Shown: positions 52,838-61,735, numbered from the stretch's first letter. The stretch is DNA of 64,000 bases from Nocardioides exalbidus (GCF_900105585.1 NZ_FNRT01000002.1:806001-870000); one strand, 5' to 3'. Notes: a model not told the origin generated them from the sequence alone. Translations and numbers: made by a program.

Positions 52838-54307
52838 TCAGCTGACCTCGTGCACGCCGCGCACGCCGGAGTCGGTGAGCTCGGCCTCGCGGATCGCGGC
52901 TGCCTCGAGCTCCTGGCGGCGGGTCTCCTCGAGCATCGCCCGGGTGGCGTCGTAGATGCCCGGGTCGGAGACCAGGTCGGCCGCACCGCCGCGGAGCCTG
53001 GCGAGCGCCGCACGGGCGAAGATCTGCTGCTCGGTGGTGGTGCGCTCCGAGCGGTTGTTGCTGACGAACGTGATCGCCCACCGCATGAGGGCGGAGACCT
53101 GGTTCTTGAAGCCGGTCAGGTAGACGAGGTGGACGCTGAGCCACATCAGCCAGGCGAGGATGCCGCTGAGCCGGACCTTGCCGACCATGGCGACCGCGCG
53201 GAACCGGCTGATGATCGCCATCGAGCCCTTGTCGAAGTACTTGAACGGGCCCTGCGGCTGCTTGCCCTCGACGCGGTTCCTGATCTCCTTGGCGGCGTAC
53301 TTCGCGCCCTGGATGGCAACCTGCGCGACACCGGGGAGGTTGTCGAGGGCGATCATGTCGCCGACGACGAAGACCTCCGGGTGGCCGGGCAGGGTCAGGT
53401 CGGGGTTGACCGCGATGCGTCCGGCGCGGTCGAGCGGGGCACCGGTCTGCTCGGACAGCGTGCGCCCGAGCGGGTTGGCCTGCACGCCCGCGGCCCAGAT
53501 CTTGGTGACGCTGGAGATGCGCTCGACCCGGCCGTCCTTGAACTTCATCTCGAGCCCGCGCTCGTCGACGTCGGTGACCATCGCGCCGAGCATGACCTCG
53601 ACGCCGAGCTTCTCGAGCTCGCTCTGGGCCTTCTCGCCGAGCTTGGCGCCGAACGGCGGCAGCACCTGGGGCGCAGCGTCGACGAGCACGACGCGGGCCT
53701 CGCGGGTGTTGATCGCGCGGAAGTCCTTGCGGAGCGTGTTGTGCGCGAGCTCGGCGATCTGGCCGGCCATCTCCACGCCCGTCGGGCCGGCGCCGACCAC
53801 GACGAAGGTGAGGTGGTGGTCGACGTTCTCGCCACGGGTGGCGCCGAGCTCGGCCATCTCGAACGCGCCGAAGATGCGACCGCGCAGCTCGAGGGCGTCG
53901 TCGATGCTCTTCATACCGGGGGCGAACTCGGCGAAGTGGTCGTTGCCGAAGTAGGACTGGCTGGCGCCGGCGGCGACGAGCAGCGAGTCGTAGGACGTCA
54001 CGGTGTCGCGGCCGAGCACCCGGGAGGTGACCGTCCTCGCCTCGAGGTCGATGGCGGTGACCTCGCCGAGGATGACCTTCGCGTTGTCCTGGCCGCTCAG
54101 CACCTCGCGGGTGGGCGGGGCGATCTCGCCCTCGGAGAGGATGCCGGTCGCCACCTGGTAGAGCAGCGGCTGGAAGAGGTGGTGGGTCGTCTTGGCGATC
54201 ATCGTCACCTCGACGTCGGCACGACGCAGCGCCTTCGTCCCGAAGAGACCACCGAACCCTGAGCCGATCACGACCACCTTGTGGCGGGGCGTCTGCGTCG
54301 TGGTCAT
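52838..54307 (-). CDS. ndh: Type II NADH dehydrogenase
   Basis: A 489-residue FAD/NAD protein: FAD site VVVIGSGFGGLFGTKALRRA, AAGASQSYFGND, the NADH site FVVVGAGPTGVEMAGQIAEL, VFVVGDMIAL, and a C-terminal membrane-binding region (LAWLMWLSVHLVYLTGFKNQ). NDH-2 oxidises NADH with menaquinone without pumping protons. ATG 54307 follows CAGGAGAGCCCC. The last 50 residues are a charged tail that ends in DSGVRGVHEVS. Confidence 0.9.
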   Translation of the reverse strand: MTTTQTPRHKVVVIGSGFGGLFGTKALRRADVEVTMIAKTTHHLFQPLLYQVATGILSEGEIAPPTREVLSGQDNAKVILGEVTAIDLEARTVTSRVLGRDTVTSYDSLLVAAGASQSYFGNDHFAEFAPGMKSIDDALELRGRIFGAFEMAELGATRGENVDHHLTFVVVGAGPTGVEMAGQIAELAHNTLRKDFRAINTREARVVLVDAAPQVLPPFGAKLGEKAQSELEKLGVEVMLGAMVTDVDERGLEMKFKDGRVERISSVTKIWAAGVQANPLGRTLSEQTGAPLDRAGRIAVNPDLTLPGHPEVFVVGDMIALDNLPGVAQVAIQGAKYAAKEIRNRVEGKQPQGPFKYFDKGSMAIISRFRAVAMVGKVRLSGILAWLMWLSVHLVYLTGFKNQVSALMRWAITFVSNNRSERTTTEQQIFARAALARLRGGAADLVSDPGIYDATRAMLEETRRQELEAAAIREAELTDSGVRGVHEVS

Positions 54308-54527
54308 GGGGCTCTCCTGTTGTCGTCGTGCGGGACTCGTCGTGCTGCTCCCACCATTGTCCTCCTGACCCTGCGTGACTGCGAAACGCGGGCGCGTCTG
54401 GTTGCTCACACGACACCGTGCGGGGCCTCGAAGAACTATGGTGTCGTCGAGGTTTGAACCATCAGTCCCATGGGTACCGAGAGATCCACCGGACTGTCCA
54501 GTCCACCCCCCTCTGAAAAGAGTCCCG

Positions 54528-55469
54528 GTGCCGCTGAGCTCAGAGTTGACGCTGGCTTCGTCGCCGCGCGCTGCGGCTGACGCGCGTCGCTGGGTGAGCG
54601 ACGTGTGCCGCAAGCTCGAGCGGGCCGACCTCGTCGAGTGCGCCGAGCTCGGCGTCTCCGAGCTGGTGGCCAACGCGATCCTCCACGCAACCGCCCCCTT
54701 CAAGGTGCGGGTCCGCGGCACCGCCAGCCACCCACGCATCGAGGTGGTCGACGGGTCCACCAACCCGCCCCTCCCGCCGGCCCTGCCGGCTCCCCGCGAC
54801 GGCGACGACCTCGACCTGCTCCTGACGTTCGGCCGCGGCCTCGCGATGGTCGCCCAGTGCGCGGTGGCCTGGGGCGCGACCATCGAGGCCGACGGCAAGG
54901 TCGTCTGGTTCGAGCCGTCGGACGAGATGACCGACGAGGTCGTCGCCGAGTGGGTCGTCGACCACCTCGACGAGACCGGCCCGGAGCCCACGAGCGACGC
55001 CGCGGTCGAGGTGCAGCTGCTCGGCGTCGACGTCGCGCTCTACTCGGCGCTGGGCCGGCAGTACAACGAGCTGCGCCGCGAGCTCCGGCTGCTCTCGCTC
55101 TCGCACCAGTCCGACTACCCGCTGGCCGGCGACCTCACCTCGATGTTCGCCAACTTCGAGCGCCAGTTCCCCGACACCTACCGCACCCAGCTGCGCGACG
55201 CGCAGGACCGCGGCCTGCCCCGCGTCGACCTGACCTTCCCGATGATGCGCGAGTCGGCACCGATCTTCGTCACGATGACCGAGATGTTCGACGTCGCCGA
55301 CGCCTTCTGCCGGGCCGAGCGACTGCTCTCGATGGCGCGCACCGGCCCCCAGCGCACGCTCCACAACTGGCTCCTCGGCGAGCTCATCCACCAGCTCGAC
55401 GGCCGGTCGGCCCAGCCGTGGCCCGGATATTCCCGCACCACGTCGTCGTCGACCAGCCGGGTCGGGTGA
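54528..55469 (+). CDS. ATP-binding regulatory protein (RsbW-like HATPase)
   Basis: A 313-residue protein. Residues about 15-135 form an anti-sigma-type HATPase: ELGVSELVANAILHATAP is the N box and TFGRGLAMVAQCAV resembles the G box. The remaining 170 residues are helical (LGVDVALYSALGRQYNELRR, SMFANFERQFPDTYRTQLRD) and unfamiliar. A serine kinase or ligand-gated switch for a sigma-factor network is likely. GTG 54528 is chosen, since upstream codons look non-coding; a weak site AAAAGAG precedes it. It overlaps the first crcB (GTGA). Confidence 0.7.
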   Translation: MPLSSELTLASSPRAAADARRWVSDVCRKLERADLVECAELGVSELVANAILHATAPFKVRVRGTASHPRIEVVDGSTNPPLPPALPAPRDGDDLDLLLTFGRGLAMVAQCAVAWGATIEADGKVVWFEPSDEMTDEVVAEWVVDHLDETGPEPTSDAAVEVQLLGVDVALYSALGRQYNELRRELRLLSLSHQSDYPLAGDLTSMFANFERQFPDTYRTQLRDAQDRGLPRVDLTFPMMRESAPIFVTMTEMFDVADAFCRAERLLSMARTGPQRTLHNWLLGELIHQLDGRSAQPWPGYSRTTSSSTSRVG

Positions 55470-55867
55470 GCGCGCGCCCGCTGCGCACCGCGGACCTGGC
55501 CGTCGTCGCTGTCGGCGGGGCGCTCGGTGCCGTCCTGCGCTTCGCGATCGACTCCGCCGCACCCGGCACGCTCCTGCCCTGGCCGACGCTGGCGATCAAC
55601 GTCGTCGGCGCGTTCCTCCTCGGCGCGCTGCCCGCGCTCGGTGCCGTACGCCGTTCGCACCGGGTCGCGGCCTTCCTCGGGCCGGGCGTCCTGGGCGGGT
55701 TCACCACGGTGTCGGCGTGGGTGGGCCAGGTCCGGTCCCTCGCCGACGACGGGCACGTGGCGCTCGCCGGGACCTACCTCGCCGTCACGCTGGGCGCCGG
55801 CCTGCTGGCTGCGGCCGTCGGGCAGCGGCTCGCGCACCGGCCCGAGCCCGAGGAGGCGCTCCGGTGA
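55466..55867 (+). CDS. crcB: Fluoride channel CrcB, subunit 1
   Basis: A 133-residue protein with four membrane segments and the Fluc hallmarks: GGALGAVLRFAID at the start, TLAINVVGAFLLGAL and GPGVLGGFTTVSAWVGQV with the central break. Fluc proteins form dual-topology or paired channels that export fluoride. Here two different subunits are adjacent, implying a heterodimer. GTG start overlapping the preceding stop. No fluoride riboswitch lies before it. Confidence 0.9.
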   Translation: MSARPLRTADLAVVAVGGALGAVLRFAIDSAAPGTLLPWPTLAINVVGAFLLGALPALGAVRRSHRVAAFLGPGVLGGFTTVSAWVGQVRSLADDGHVALAGTYLAVTLGAGLLAAAVGQRLAHRPEPEEALR

Positions 55868-55874
55868 GCACGCA

Positions 55875-56207
55875 GTGACCGCCCTCCTCGTCGCGATCGG
55901 CGCCGCCGTCGGCGCTCCGCTGCGCTTCGTGCTGTCCCGGCTCGACGCCCGGTTCCCCACCGGCATGCTGCTCGTCAACGTCCTCGGGTCGGCGCTGTTC
56001 GGGGTGTTCGGGGCACTCGCGCTCGGCGACCGGGCGTGGGCGCTGCTCGGCACCGGCTTCTGCGGAGGCTTCACGTCGTTCTCGACCTTCGCCGTGCAGT
56101 CGGTGGACCACCGCGGACGGTTGCGGTGGGCCTACGTCGCGGCGACCACCGTGCTCGCCGTCGGGGCCTGCGCGGCCGGATGGGCCCTCGGGACCGCGGT
56201 GGACTAG
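55875..56207 (+). CDS. crcB: Fluoride channel CrcB, subunit 2
   Basis: A 110-residue partner of the preceding gene with GAAVGAPLRFVLSRLDAR, GMLLVNVLGSALFGVFGAL and GTGFCGGFTSFSTFAVQSV, the last with the Fluc Phe/Ser track. Four membrane segments. GTG 55875, 7 bp after the first subunit. Antiparallel pairing with subunit 1 is expected. Confidence 0.9.
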   Translation: MTALLVAIGAAVGAPLRFVLSRLDARFPTGMLLVNVLGSALFGVFGALALGDRAWALLGTGFCGGFTSFSTFAVQSVDHRGRLRWAYVAATTVLAVGACAAGWALGTAVD

Positions 56208-56254
56208 CCCACTGAAAAGGTAAAATCTTTGGACGCTCGTCAAGACGCGTCCGG

Positions 56255-56608
56255 CTATCCCCAGCCGAGCTCGTGGAGGCGCTGGTCGTCGAGGCCGAAG
56301 TGGTGCGCGACCTCGTGCACGACCGTGATCCGGACCTCCTCCTCGAGGTCCTCCTCCGTGTCGGCCATGTCGAGCAACGGTCCCCGGAACAGCAGGATCC
56401 GGTCGGGCAGCATGCCGGCGTGGTTGGCCTGTCGCTCGGTCAGCGCGAGCCCGTCGTAGAGGCCCAGCAGGTCCGGGTCGTCCGGGGGCGCCTCGTCCTC
56501 GACGAGCACCACGACGTTGTCCACGAGCGCCGCGAGGTCGTCCGGGAGGCCGTCGAGGGCGCGGTCGACCATCGCGTCGAACGCAGCGGGGTCCAGGTCG
56601 ATCGGCAT
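56255..56608 (-). CDS. Zincin-like metallopeptidase
   Basis: A 117-residue compact protein with the zinc motif VVHEVAHHFG (HExxH) followed by DDQRLHELG, matching the small DUF1025/zincin family. The early FDAMVDRALDGLPDDLAAL is typical. Family members are suspected regulators or toxin-like proteases with no known substrate. ATG 56608 is used; a GTG at 56614 would add two residues. Confidence 0.85.
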   Translation of the reverse strand: MPIDLDPAAFDAMVDRALDGLPDDLAALVDNVVVLVEDEAPPDDPDLLGLYDGLALTERQANHAGMLPDRILLFRGPLLDMADTEEDLEEEVRITVVHEVAHHFGLDDQRLHELGWG

Positions 56609-56694
56609 GGCCACAGCGTAGGGAGGCGTGGGAAACGCGAACGCGCCCGAAATGCAGGACAGGGCGGGCCTGGAGGCCCACCCTGTTCTTCCTG

Positions 56695-56768
56695 CGACCC
56701 CGACGGGACTCGAACCCGCGGCCTCCGCCGTGACAGGGCGGCGCGCTAACCAACTGCGCTACGGGGCC
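56695..56768 (-). tRNA. tRNA-Asp (anticodon GTC)
   Basis: A 74-nt cloverleaf: acceptor GGCCCCG/CGGGGTC, D-arm GCGC, anticodon loop CTGTCAC with GTC, T-arm GCGGGTTCGAGTCCCGT. Discriminator G; CCA not encoded. Confidence 0.95.
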
Positions 56769-56868
56769 ATGTGGTGCTGGGGTGTTGCTGGTCGTGCTGG
56801 TGAAGCGTCGGAACTCTAACCCATGCTGTTCTGCGGCACCCAATCGGCGTGCCCACCCGGTCCGGTGG

Positions 56869-56941
56869 CACCCCCAACCGGATTCGAACCGGCGCTACCG
56901 CCGTGAAAGGGCGGGGTCCTGGGCCGCTAGACGATGGGGGC
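56869..56941 (-). tRNA. tRNA-Glu (anticodon TTC)
   Basis: A 73-nt cloverleaf: acceptor GCCCCCA/TGGGGGT, anticodon loop CTTTCAC with TTC, T-arm GCCGGTTCGAATCCGGT. Discriminator G; CCA not encoded. It is 100 bp upstream of tRNA-Asp on the same strand, so the two may share a transcript. Confidence 0.95.
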
Positions 56942-57090
56942 CCGCTCGGCCGGGAAGCACCCGGTCGGGCGCCGACCAGCATAGGGCCAGCGCGGCCCAC
57001 GCTCCCAACCCGCCCGTGTTGGGTACTGGGACGGCATGTCAGTTCCGAGACGATGCGAACATTGACCGCCATGTTTACTAATCTTGTCCC

Positions 57091-57483
57091 ATGACAGAGA
57101 AGCCGCGTGAGCTTCGTTTCCTCGTGGTCGACGACAACGAGGACATCCGCGACGTCTTCTGCCGTCTCGTGGAGCGTGCGGGCCACGTGGCCTCGACCGC
57201 GAGCGACGGGCAGGAGGCCGTGGAGACGCTCCAGGGCGAGACCTTCGACGTCATGCTCCTCGACCTGACCATGCCCCGCATGAACGGCGTCGACGTGGTG
57301 CGCTGGCTGCGGGCCCACCCCAACGTCGCTCCGGACCTCAAGATCGTGGTCATCAGCGCCTGGGCGGGCGAGCACCGGGCGGTCCTCCAGGAGCTCGGAA
57401 TCAAGTCAGTCATGCAGAAGCCGCTGCGCATTCAGCAATTGACTGATCTGATTAGCGAGACACTTCGCGACACGGAGTTCTGA
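57091..57483 (+). CDS. Single-domain response regulator
   Basis: A 130-residue CheY-like receiver with no output domain. The acidic pair is Asp14-Asp15 (FLVVDDNEDIRD), the phospho-acceptor Asp58 (LLDLTMPRMNG) and the conserved Lys in VMQKPLR. It may relay phosphate from the two sensor kinases that follow 1.4-3.3 kb downstream, or bind a partner. It lies at the head of the signalling cluster after an AT-rich promoter patch. Confidence 0.9.
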   Translation: MTEKPRELRFLVVDDNEDIRDVFCRLVERAGHVASTASDGQEAVETLQGETFDVMLLDLTMPRMNGVDVVRWLRAHPNVAPDLKIVVISAWAGEHRAVLQELGIKSVMQKPLRIQQLTDLISETLRDTEF

Positions 57484-57490
57484 ACCCGGT

Positions 57491-57561
57491 CCCTGAACGC
57501 ACCAATCGGGTACATGCTCCGTGACGCTTCCGGAGTCCGTGACCGACCCTGAACGCACCAA
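57491..57561. repeat. Direct repeat CCCTGAACGCACCAA, two copies
   Basis: The 15-bp sequence occurs at 57491-57505 and 57547-57561, 56 bp apart, between the receiver gene and the small ORF. CCGTGAC is also repeated in between (57530 and 57537 region). This looks like a pair of protein-binding sites. Confidence 0.6.
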
Positions 57562-57634
57562 CGGGACCGGCCTCCGGGTGGTGTCGGGCGCGCCCGATCG
57601 GGCGCGTGCCAACTCAACCCCCTGGAGAAGAATC

Positions 57635-57730
57635 ATGATGAACCGCATCCGCACCCGCATCGAGGCCAAGCGCAACGCCAACGCCATGCAGTCCATGTAC
57701 ATGTGGCGTCCGGCCCCGCCGCGCGGCTGA
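57635..57730 (+). CDS. 31-residue basic peptide ORF
   Basis: An ORF below usual cut-offs: MMNRIRTRIEAKRNANAMQS then MYMWRPAPPRG. CTGGAGAAGAATC stands before the ATG, a strong ribosome site. It is Arg-rich, has no signal peptide, and lies 35 bp before the P450 gene. Homology is unknown to me. It may be a small regulatory protein or a leader peptide for the downstream genes. Confidence 0.5.
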   Translation: MMNRIRTRIEAKRNANAMQSMYMWRPAPPRG

Positions 57731-57768
57731 ACACCGGGTGATTCACCTCACGTGACTCACGCACTGTG

Positions 57769-58872
57769 ATGCACCTGGACAGCGTCGAGTCGGCCGGCGG
57801 CCGGCTCGGCGCTGTCCTCTCCACCCCTCGCTCCGGGTTCGTCCGGCTGAGCCCCGGAGGGCCGTGGCTGGCGACCACCCCCGAGCTGGTCAGGCAGGTC
57901 CTGGCCACCCCCTCCGACTTCGACTTCCCCGGGGACGTCAGCCGCAGCGGCGACCTCTCCGGCAGCGTCGGCGACACCCGCTCGGGCCACAGCGTCTTCG
58001 CGCCGGTGGCGCCCGCGCAGGTGGCGATCGGCACCGAGGTGTTCGCACGCCAGTGGCGCCTGGCCCTCGACGAGCACGATCGCGCCGCACCCGGCAGGCC
58101 GTACGACGCCATGGAGCTGCTGCGACGTCCGGTCGCGCGCTCGACGACCGCCGCCGTGCTCCCCTCGGTCGACGAGTCACAGCGTGACCGCATCGGCGAC
58201 CTGGCGCTGGCCTGGATCGATGCCCTCGGCCCGGTGATCGCCGCCCGTCGTCCGCCCCGTCGCTGGAGCCGGACGCGGCGCACCGAGGAGGCCGCCCGCA
58301 CGGCGCTCGAGGTCGCCCTCGACGCGCTGCCGGGACGCGTCCAGCCGGCCGGCGAGCTCGCCGCGCTCCTCGCCGCCGGCATCCAGGTCCCGATCGCGGC
58401 CGGTGCCTTCCTCATCGCCTGGCTCGCCGGAGCCGACGTCCCCGATGCAGACCCCACCCACGTCGTGTGGGAGACCCTCCGCCTGACACCGCCGACCTGG
58501 ATCACCGCCCGGGTCGCGACCGGGGAGGTGGACGTGGACGGCACGTCCCTGCCTGCCGGCTCCCTGGTCCTCGTCAGCCCGCTGCTGCTCGGCCGCCTGG
58601 ACGAGCTGGTGCCGGGGGGCGACCTCGCGGCCTTCCGGCCCGACAGGTGGCACGAGGGCGACCGGCGTCCTGGCGCCTGGTTGCCGTTCGGCGCCGGCCC
58701 GCACGCCTGTCCCGGACGCAACCTGGGCATGGCACAGCTCACACATCTCGCGGCGTGGGGCCAGCTGCTTGATATTTCCTTGAGCGAGCGCGCCACAATC
58801 GACCAGAGTCGGGGAATCGCCCCGCTGCCCTGCCGCTTCAGCGTGGCGACGAGGAGGGAGGTGCCGTCGTGA
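57769..58872 (+). CDS. Cytochrome P450-like protein
   Basis: A 367-residue P450, shorter than the usual 400. The haem loop FGAGPHACPGRNLG with the Cys ligand is canonical, and ETLRL supplies the ExxR pair. In place of the oxygen-activating [AG]Gx[DE]T of helix I there is AAGIQVPIAAG, lacking the acid-Thr pair, so normal monooxygenation is doubtful; it may be an unusual catalyst or a haem sensor. The ATG at 57769 is used (GTG 57766 possible). Its stop overlaps the GTG of the first sensor kinase, so the two are coupled. Confidence 0.8.
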   Translation: MHLDSVESAGGRLGAVLSTPRSGFVRLSPGGPWLATTPELVRQVLATPSDFDFPGDVSRSGDLSGSVGDTRSGHSVFAPVAPAQVAIGTEVFARQWRLALDEHDRAAPGRPYDAMELLRRPVARSTTAAVLPSVDESQRDRIGDLALAWIDALGPVIAARRPPRRWSRTRRTEEAARTALEVALDALPGRVQPAGELAALLAAGIQVPIAAGAFLIAWLAGADVPDADPTHVVWETLRLTPPTWITARVATGEVDVDGTSLPAGSLVLVSPLLLGRLDELVPGGDLAAFRPDRWHEGDRRPGAWLPFGAGPHACPGRNLGMAQLTHLAAWGQLLDISLSERATIDQSRGIAPLPCRFSVATRREVPS

Positions 58873-60203
58873 ACCCGCCCGCCACGTTGCAGGACATCAC
58901 GGCGAGCGGTCCCGCGTCCCAGGAGGCCGCGGCACTCGCGGAGGTCATCCTCGCTGGAGCGATCAGCGTCGACGAGGCGATCGGCCGCACGGCGCTCCAC
59001 CTCCTCACCAGCCCGCGCGTCGAGGCGGTGATCGCCGCCCTCACCAGCTTCGCCCCGGAGGACGAGGAGGGCTGGGTTCGGCTCGGCGGACGTGCCTGGG
59101 TGCGCGAGTGGACCCGACCGGACAGCGACTTGCGGGTCGCTCCACCCCCCGGAGCCGGACCCGAGTCCGCACTGACCATGCCGTGGCTCTCCCAACACGT
59201 GCGGTCGGCGCCTGCCGTCCTCGTCGACCGCGAACTCCTGCCGGCCCAGGCGGAGCAGGATCGCTTCGAGCTGGAGCGCATCGGCGTCCGCAGCCTCGCG
59301 GGATTCTCGTACACGCACGGCGGTGAGATGTACGGCAGCATGTCGGCGGGTTCGCGGACCGCGGGAGAGTGGCCAGACCAGGTGGTCGCCGACCTCAAGC
59401 TGCTCAACTCCGCCATCACCTCACGCATGACGCTCGAGCGCTCCCGCCGGGCTCTCGCGGAGGCGATCGAGGCCGGGTCCGAGGCACAGCTGGCCTACCA
59501 GCAGTTCTTCGGCTCCGTCGGGCACGAGCTGCGTACGCCGCTGGCCGCGGTCCTGGGCTACACCGAGGTCCTCCTCGACGACGCCGAGCACGGCACCCCC
59601 GAGCTGGTCGCCAAGGGCATGCTGCGCGACGGCCCGGTCATCGTCCGGGCCTGCGAGCAGCTGCTCTCGGTCGTCGACAGCCTCCTCGGCGCCGGCCGCA
59701 CCCTCTCCGAGGACGACCAGCGCCAGCACGTCTCGGTGGCCGACGCGGTCGCCGACGTCGTGCACTGGCACCGGACGCCGGCCCGCACGGCCGAGGTCGA
59801 GATCTTCAACGAGGTCGAGCCCGACGTGACGGTCTGGGCACACGCCGCCGGCGTGCGCCAGGTGCTGACCAACCTGCTCGGCAACGCCGTCACCCACCAC
59901 CACCCCGGCGGCGGCACGGTGCACCTCTCGGCCCAGCGCCTGCTCGGCGAGAGCGGACGCCCGATGGTGCGGATCATCGTGCGCGACGACGGCCCCGGCC
60001 TCGCTCCCGAGCAGATGGAGCACGTCTTCGAGCCCTTCGTCCGCTTCGCCGACCGCGACACCAAGGGCAGCGGCCTGGGCCTGTCGATCTCCCGCACCAT
60101 CGCCGAACGCGACGGCGGCGCGGTCCGCGGCGAGTCCCACCACGGCCACGGATCCACCTTCTGGCTCGAGCTCCCCGAGGAGGAGCCGTCCGGCCGCTCG
60201 TGA
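58869..60203 (+). CDS. Soluble sensor histidine kinase, copy A
   Basis: A 444-residue protein with no membrane segment. Residues about 1-185 are a GAF-like sensory part, with an unusual LPAQAEQDRFELERIGV; then a helix, the HisKA box VGHELRTPLAAVLGY, and a HATPase domain (LTNLLGNAV, DDGPGLAPEQMEHVFEPFV, KGSGLGLSISRTIAERDGG). GTG start inside the P450 stop. The catalytic half is nearly identical to copy B; the sensor half has diverged. Confidence 0.87.
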   Translation: MNPPATLQDITASGPASQEAAALAEVILAGAISVDEAIGRTALHLLTSPRVEAVIAALTSFAPEDEEGWVRLGGRAWVREWTRPDSDLRVAPPPGAGPESALTMPWLSQHVRSAPAVLVDRELLPAQAEQDRFELERIGVRSLAGFSYTHGGEMYGSMSAGSRTAGEWPDQVVADLKLLNSAITSRMTLERSRRALAEAIEAGSEAQLAYQQFFGSVGHELRTPLAAVLGYTEVLLDDAEHGTPELVAKGMLRDGPVIVRACEQLLSVVDSLLGAGRTLSEDDQRQHVSVADAVADVVHWHRTPARTAEVEIFNEVEPDVTVWAHAAGVRQVLTNLLGNAVTHHHPGGGTVHLSAQRLLGESGRPMVRIIVRDDGPGLAPEQMEHVFEPFVRFADRDTKGSGLGLSISRTIAERDGGAVRGESHHGHGSTFWLELPEEEPSGRS

Positions 60204-60335
60204 TCACGTATGTCCGGCGGCTGGCGGGGTACGGACGAACAGTCCTGCCTCGAACGAGGTGGCCTGACTGCTCGTGATCGACCAGGGCCCCGGGGCACCC
60301 TCGCGTCACGTCCTCACCGGAAGGGAGCGCCCGCC

Positions 60336-61673
60336 GTGGTCTCGCACGCTGCCCTGCAGGACACGTCGAGAATCGGCGCTCCCTCCACCGAGGCCACCGC
60401 CCTGGCCGAGGACGTCCTTCTCGGCGACATGACGTCCTCGGCCGCCATCGCCGCCGTCGCCGGGCACCTGCTCGGCGCGACCGGGGCGGACGTGGTCGTC
60501 TGCGCCCTCACCCGCTTCGCGCCCGACGACCCGTCCGGGTGGATCCGGCTCGGTGGTCGCGCCTGGCTCCGCGAGTGGGTCCAACCGGGATCGAGCATCA
60601 CCTTCCTCCCCCCACCGGGTGCCGGACCGGAGGCGGCCCTCACCATGCCGTGGATGTCTGCCCAGGCGCGCAGCAGCGGCCTCGTGGTCGTGGTCGACGG
60701 CGAGCTCCTGCCCGCGGAAGCCGCCCAGGACCGCAGCGAGCTCGAGCGGATCGGTGTGGGCAGCTTCGCGGCCACCTCCCTCTTCGCCCGAGGTGAGATG
60801 TTCGGCAGCATGTCGGCGGCCAGGCGAACGTCGGGGCACTGGCCGGAGGAGGCCGTGGCCGACCTGCGCCTGCTCCGCGCGACACTCACGGCCCGCCTGC
60901 TGCTGGAGGAGTCGCGCCACGCGCTGGCGGAGGCGATCGAGACCGGGTCCGAGGTGCAGCTGGCCTACCGGCAGTTCTTCGGCTCCGTCGGGCACGAGCT
61001 GCGTACGCCGCTGGCCGCGGTCCTGGGCTACAGCGAGGTCCTCCTCGACGACGCCGAGCACGGCACCCCCGAGCTGGTCGCCGAGGACATGCTGCGCGAC
61101 GGCCCGGTCATCGTGCGGGCCTGCGAGCAGCTGATCTCGGTCGTCGACAGCCTCCTCGGCTCCGGCCGCACCCTCTCCGAGGACGACCAGCGCCAGCACG
61201 TCTCGGTGGCCGACGCGGTCGCCGACGTCGTGCACTGGCACCGGACGCCGGCCCGCACGGCCGAGGTCGAGATCTTCAACGAGGTCGAGCCCGACGTGAC
61301 GGTCTGGGCACACGCCGCCGGCGTGCGCCAGGTGCTGACCAACCTGCTCGGCAACGCCGTCACCCACCACCACCCCGGCGGTGGCACGGTGCACCTCTCG
61401 GCCCAGCGCCTGCTCGGCGAGAGCGGACGCCCGATGGTGCGGATCATCGTGCGCGACGACGGCCCCGGCCTCGCTCCCGAGCAGATGGAGCACGTCTTCG
61501 AGCCCTTCGTCCGCTTCGCCGACCGCGACACCAAGGGCAGCGGCCTGGGCCTGTCGATCTCCCGCACCATCGCCGAACGCGACGGCGGCGCGGTCCGCGG
61601 CGAGTCCCACCACGGCCACGGATCCACCTTCTGGCTCGAGCTGCCGGCCGCGGCGACGAAGGACCCGTCGTAG
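60336..61673 (+). CDS. Soluble sensor histidine kinase, copy B
   Basis: A 445-residue paralogue of copy A with the same order of GAF-like region, HisKA (VGHELRTPLAAVLGY) and HATPase. Sensor halves share only a backbone (for example EWVQPGSSITFLPPPGAGPE against EWTRPDSDLRVAPPPGAGPE) while about 710 bases of the kinase half are almost identical at the DNA level. GTG 60336, preceded by AAGGGAGC, is chosen over the open frame upstream. Both kinases may feed the receiver at 57091. Confidence 0.87.
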   Translation: MVSHAALQDTSRIGAPSTEATALAEDVLLGDMTSSAAIAAVAGHLLGATGADVVVCALTRFAPDDPSGWIRLGGRAWLREWVQPGSSITFLPPPGAGPEAALTMPWMSAQARSSGLVVVVDGELLPAEAAQDRSELERIGVGSFAATSLFARGEMFGSMSAARRTSGHWPEEAVADLRLLRATLTARLLLEESRHALAEAIETGSEVQLAYRQFFGSVGHELRTPLAAVLGYSEVLLDDAEHGTPELVAEDMLRDGPVIVRACEQLISVVDSLLGSGRTLSEDDQRQHVSVADAVADVVHWHRTPARTAEVEIFNEVEPDVTVWAHAAGVRQVLTNLLGNAVTHHHPGGGTVHLSAQRLLGESGRPMVRIIVRDDGPGLAPEQMEHVFEPFVRFADRDTKGSGLGLSISRTIAERDGGAVRGESHHGHGSTFWLELPAAATKDPS

Positions 61674-61735
61674 TCGTCCTCGGACGGGTCCCGATTCCTG
61701 TCCGGACGCGCGCTCATGTACGCTTTGTCGCGCTT

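Noticed and set aside
55300..55500. A fluoride riboswitch before the crcB pair
   Set aside because: The first crcB start overlaps the preceding gene; there is no leader to hold a riboswitch and no GGNGAUG-type pseudoknot was seen.
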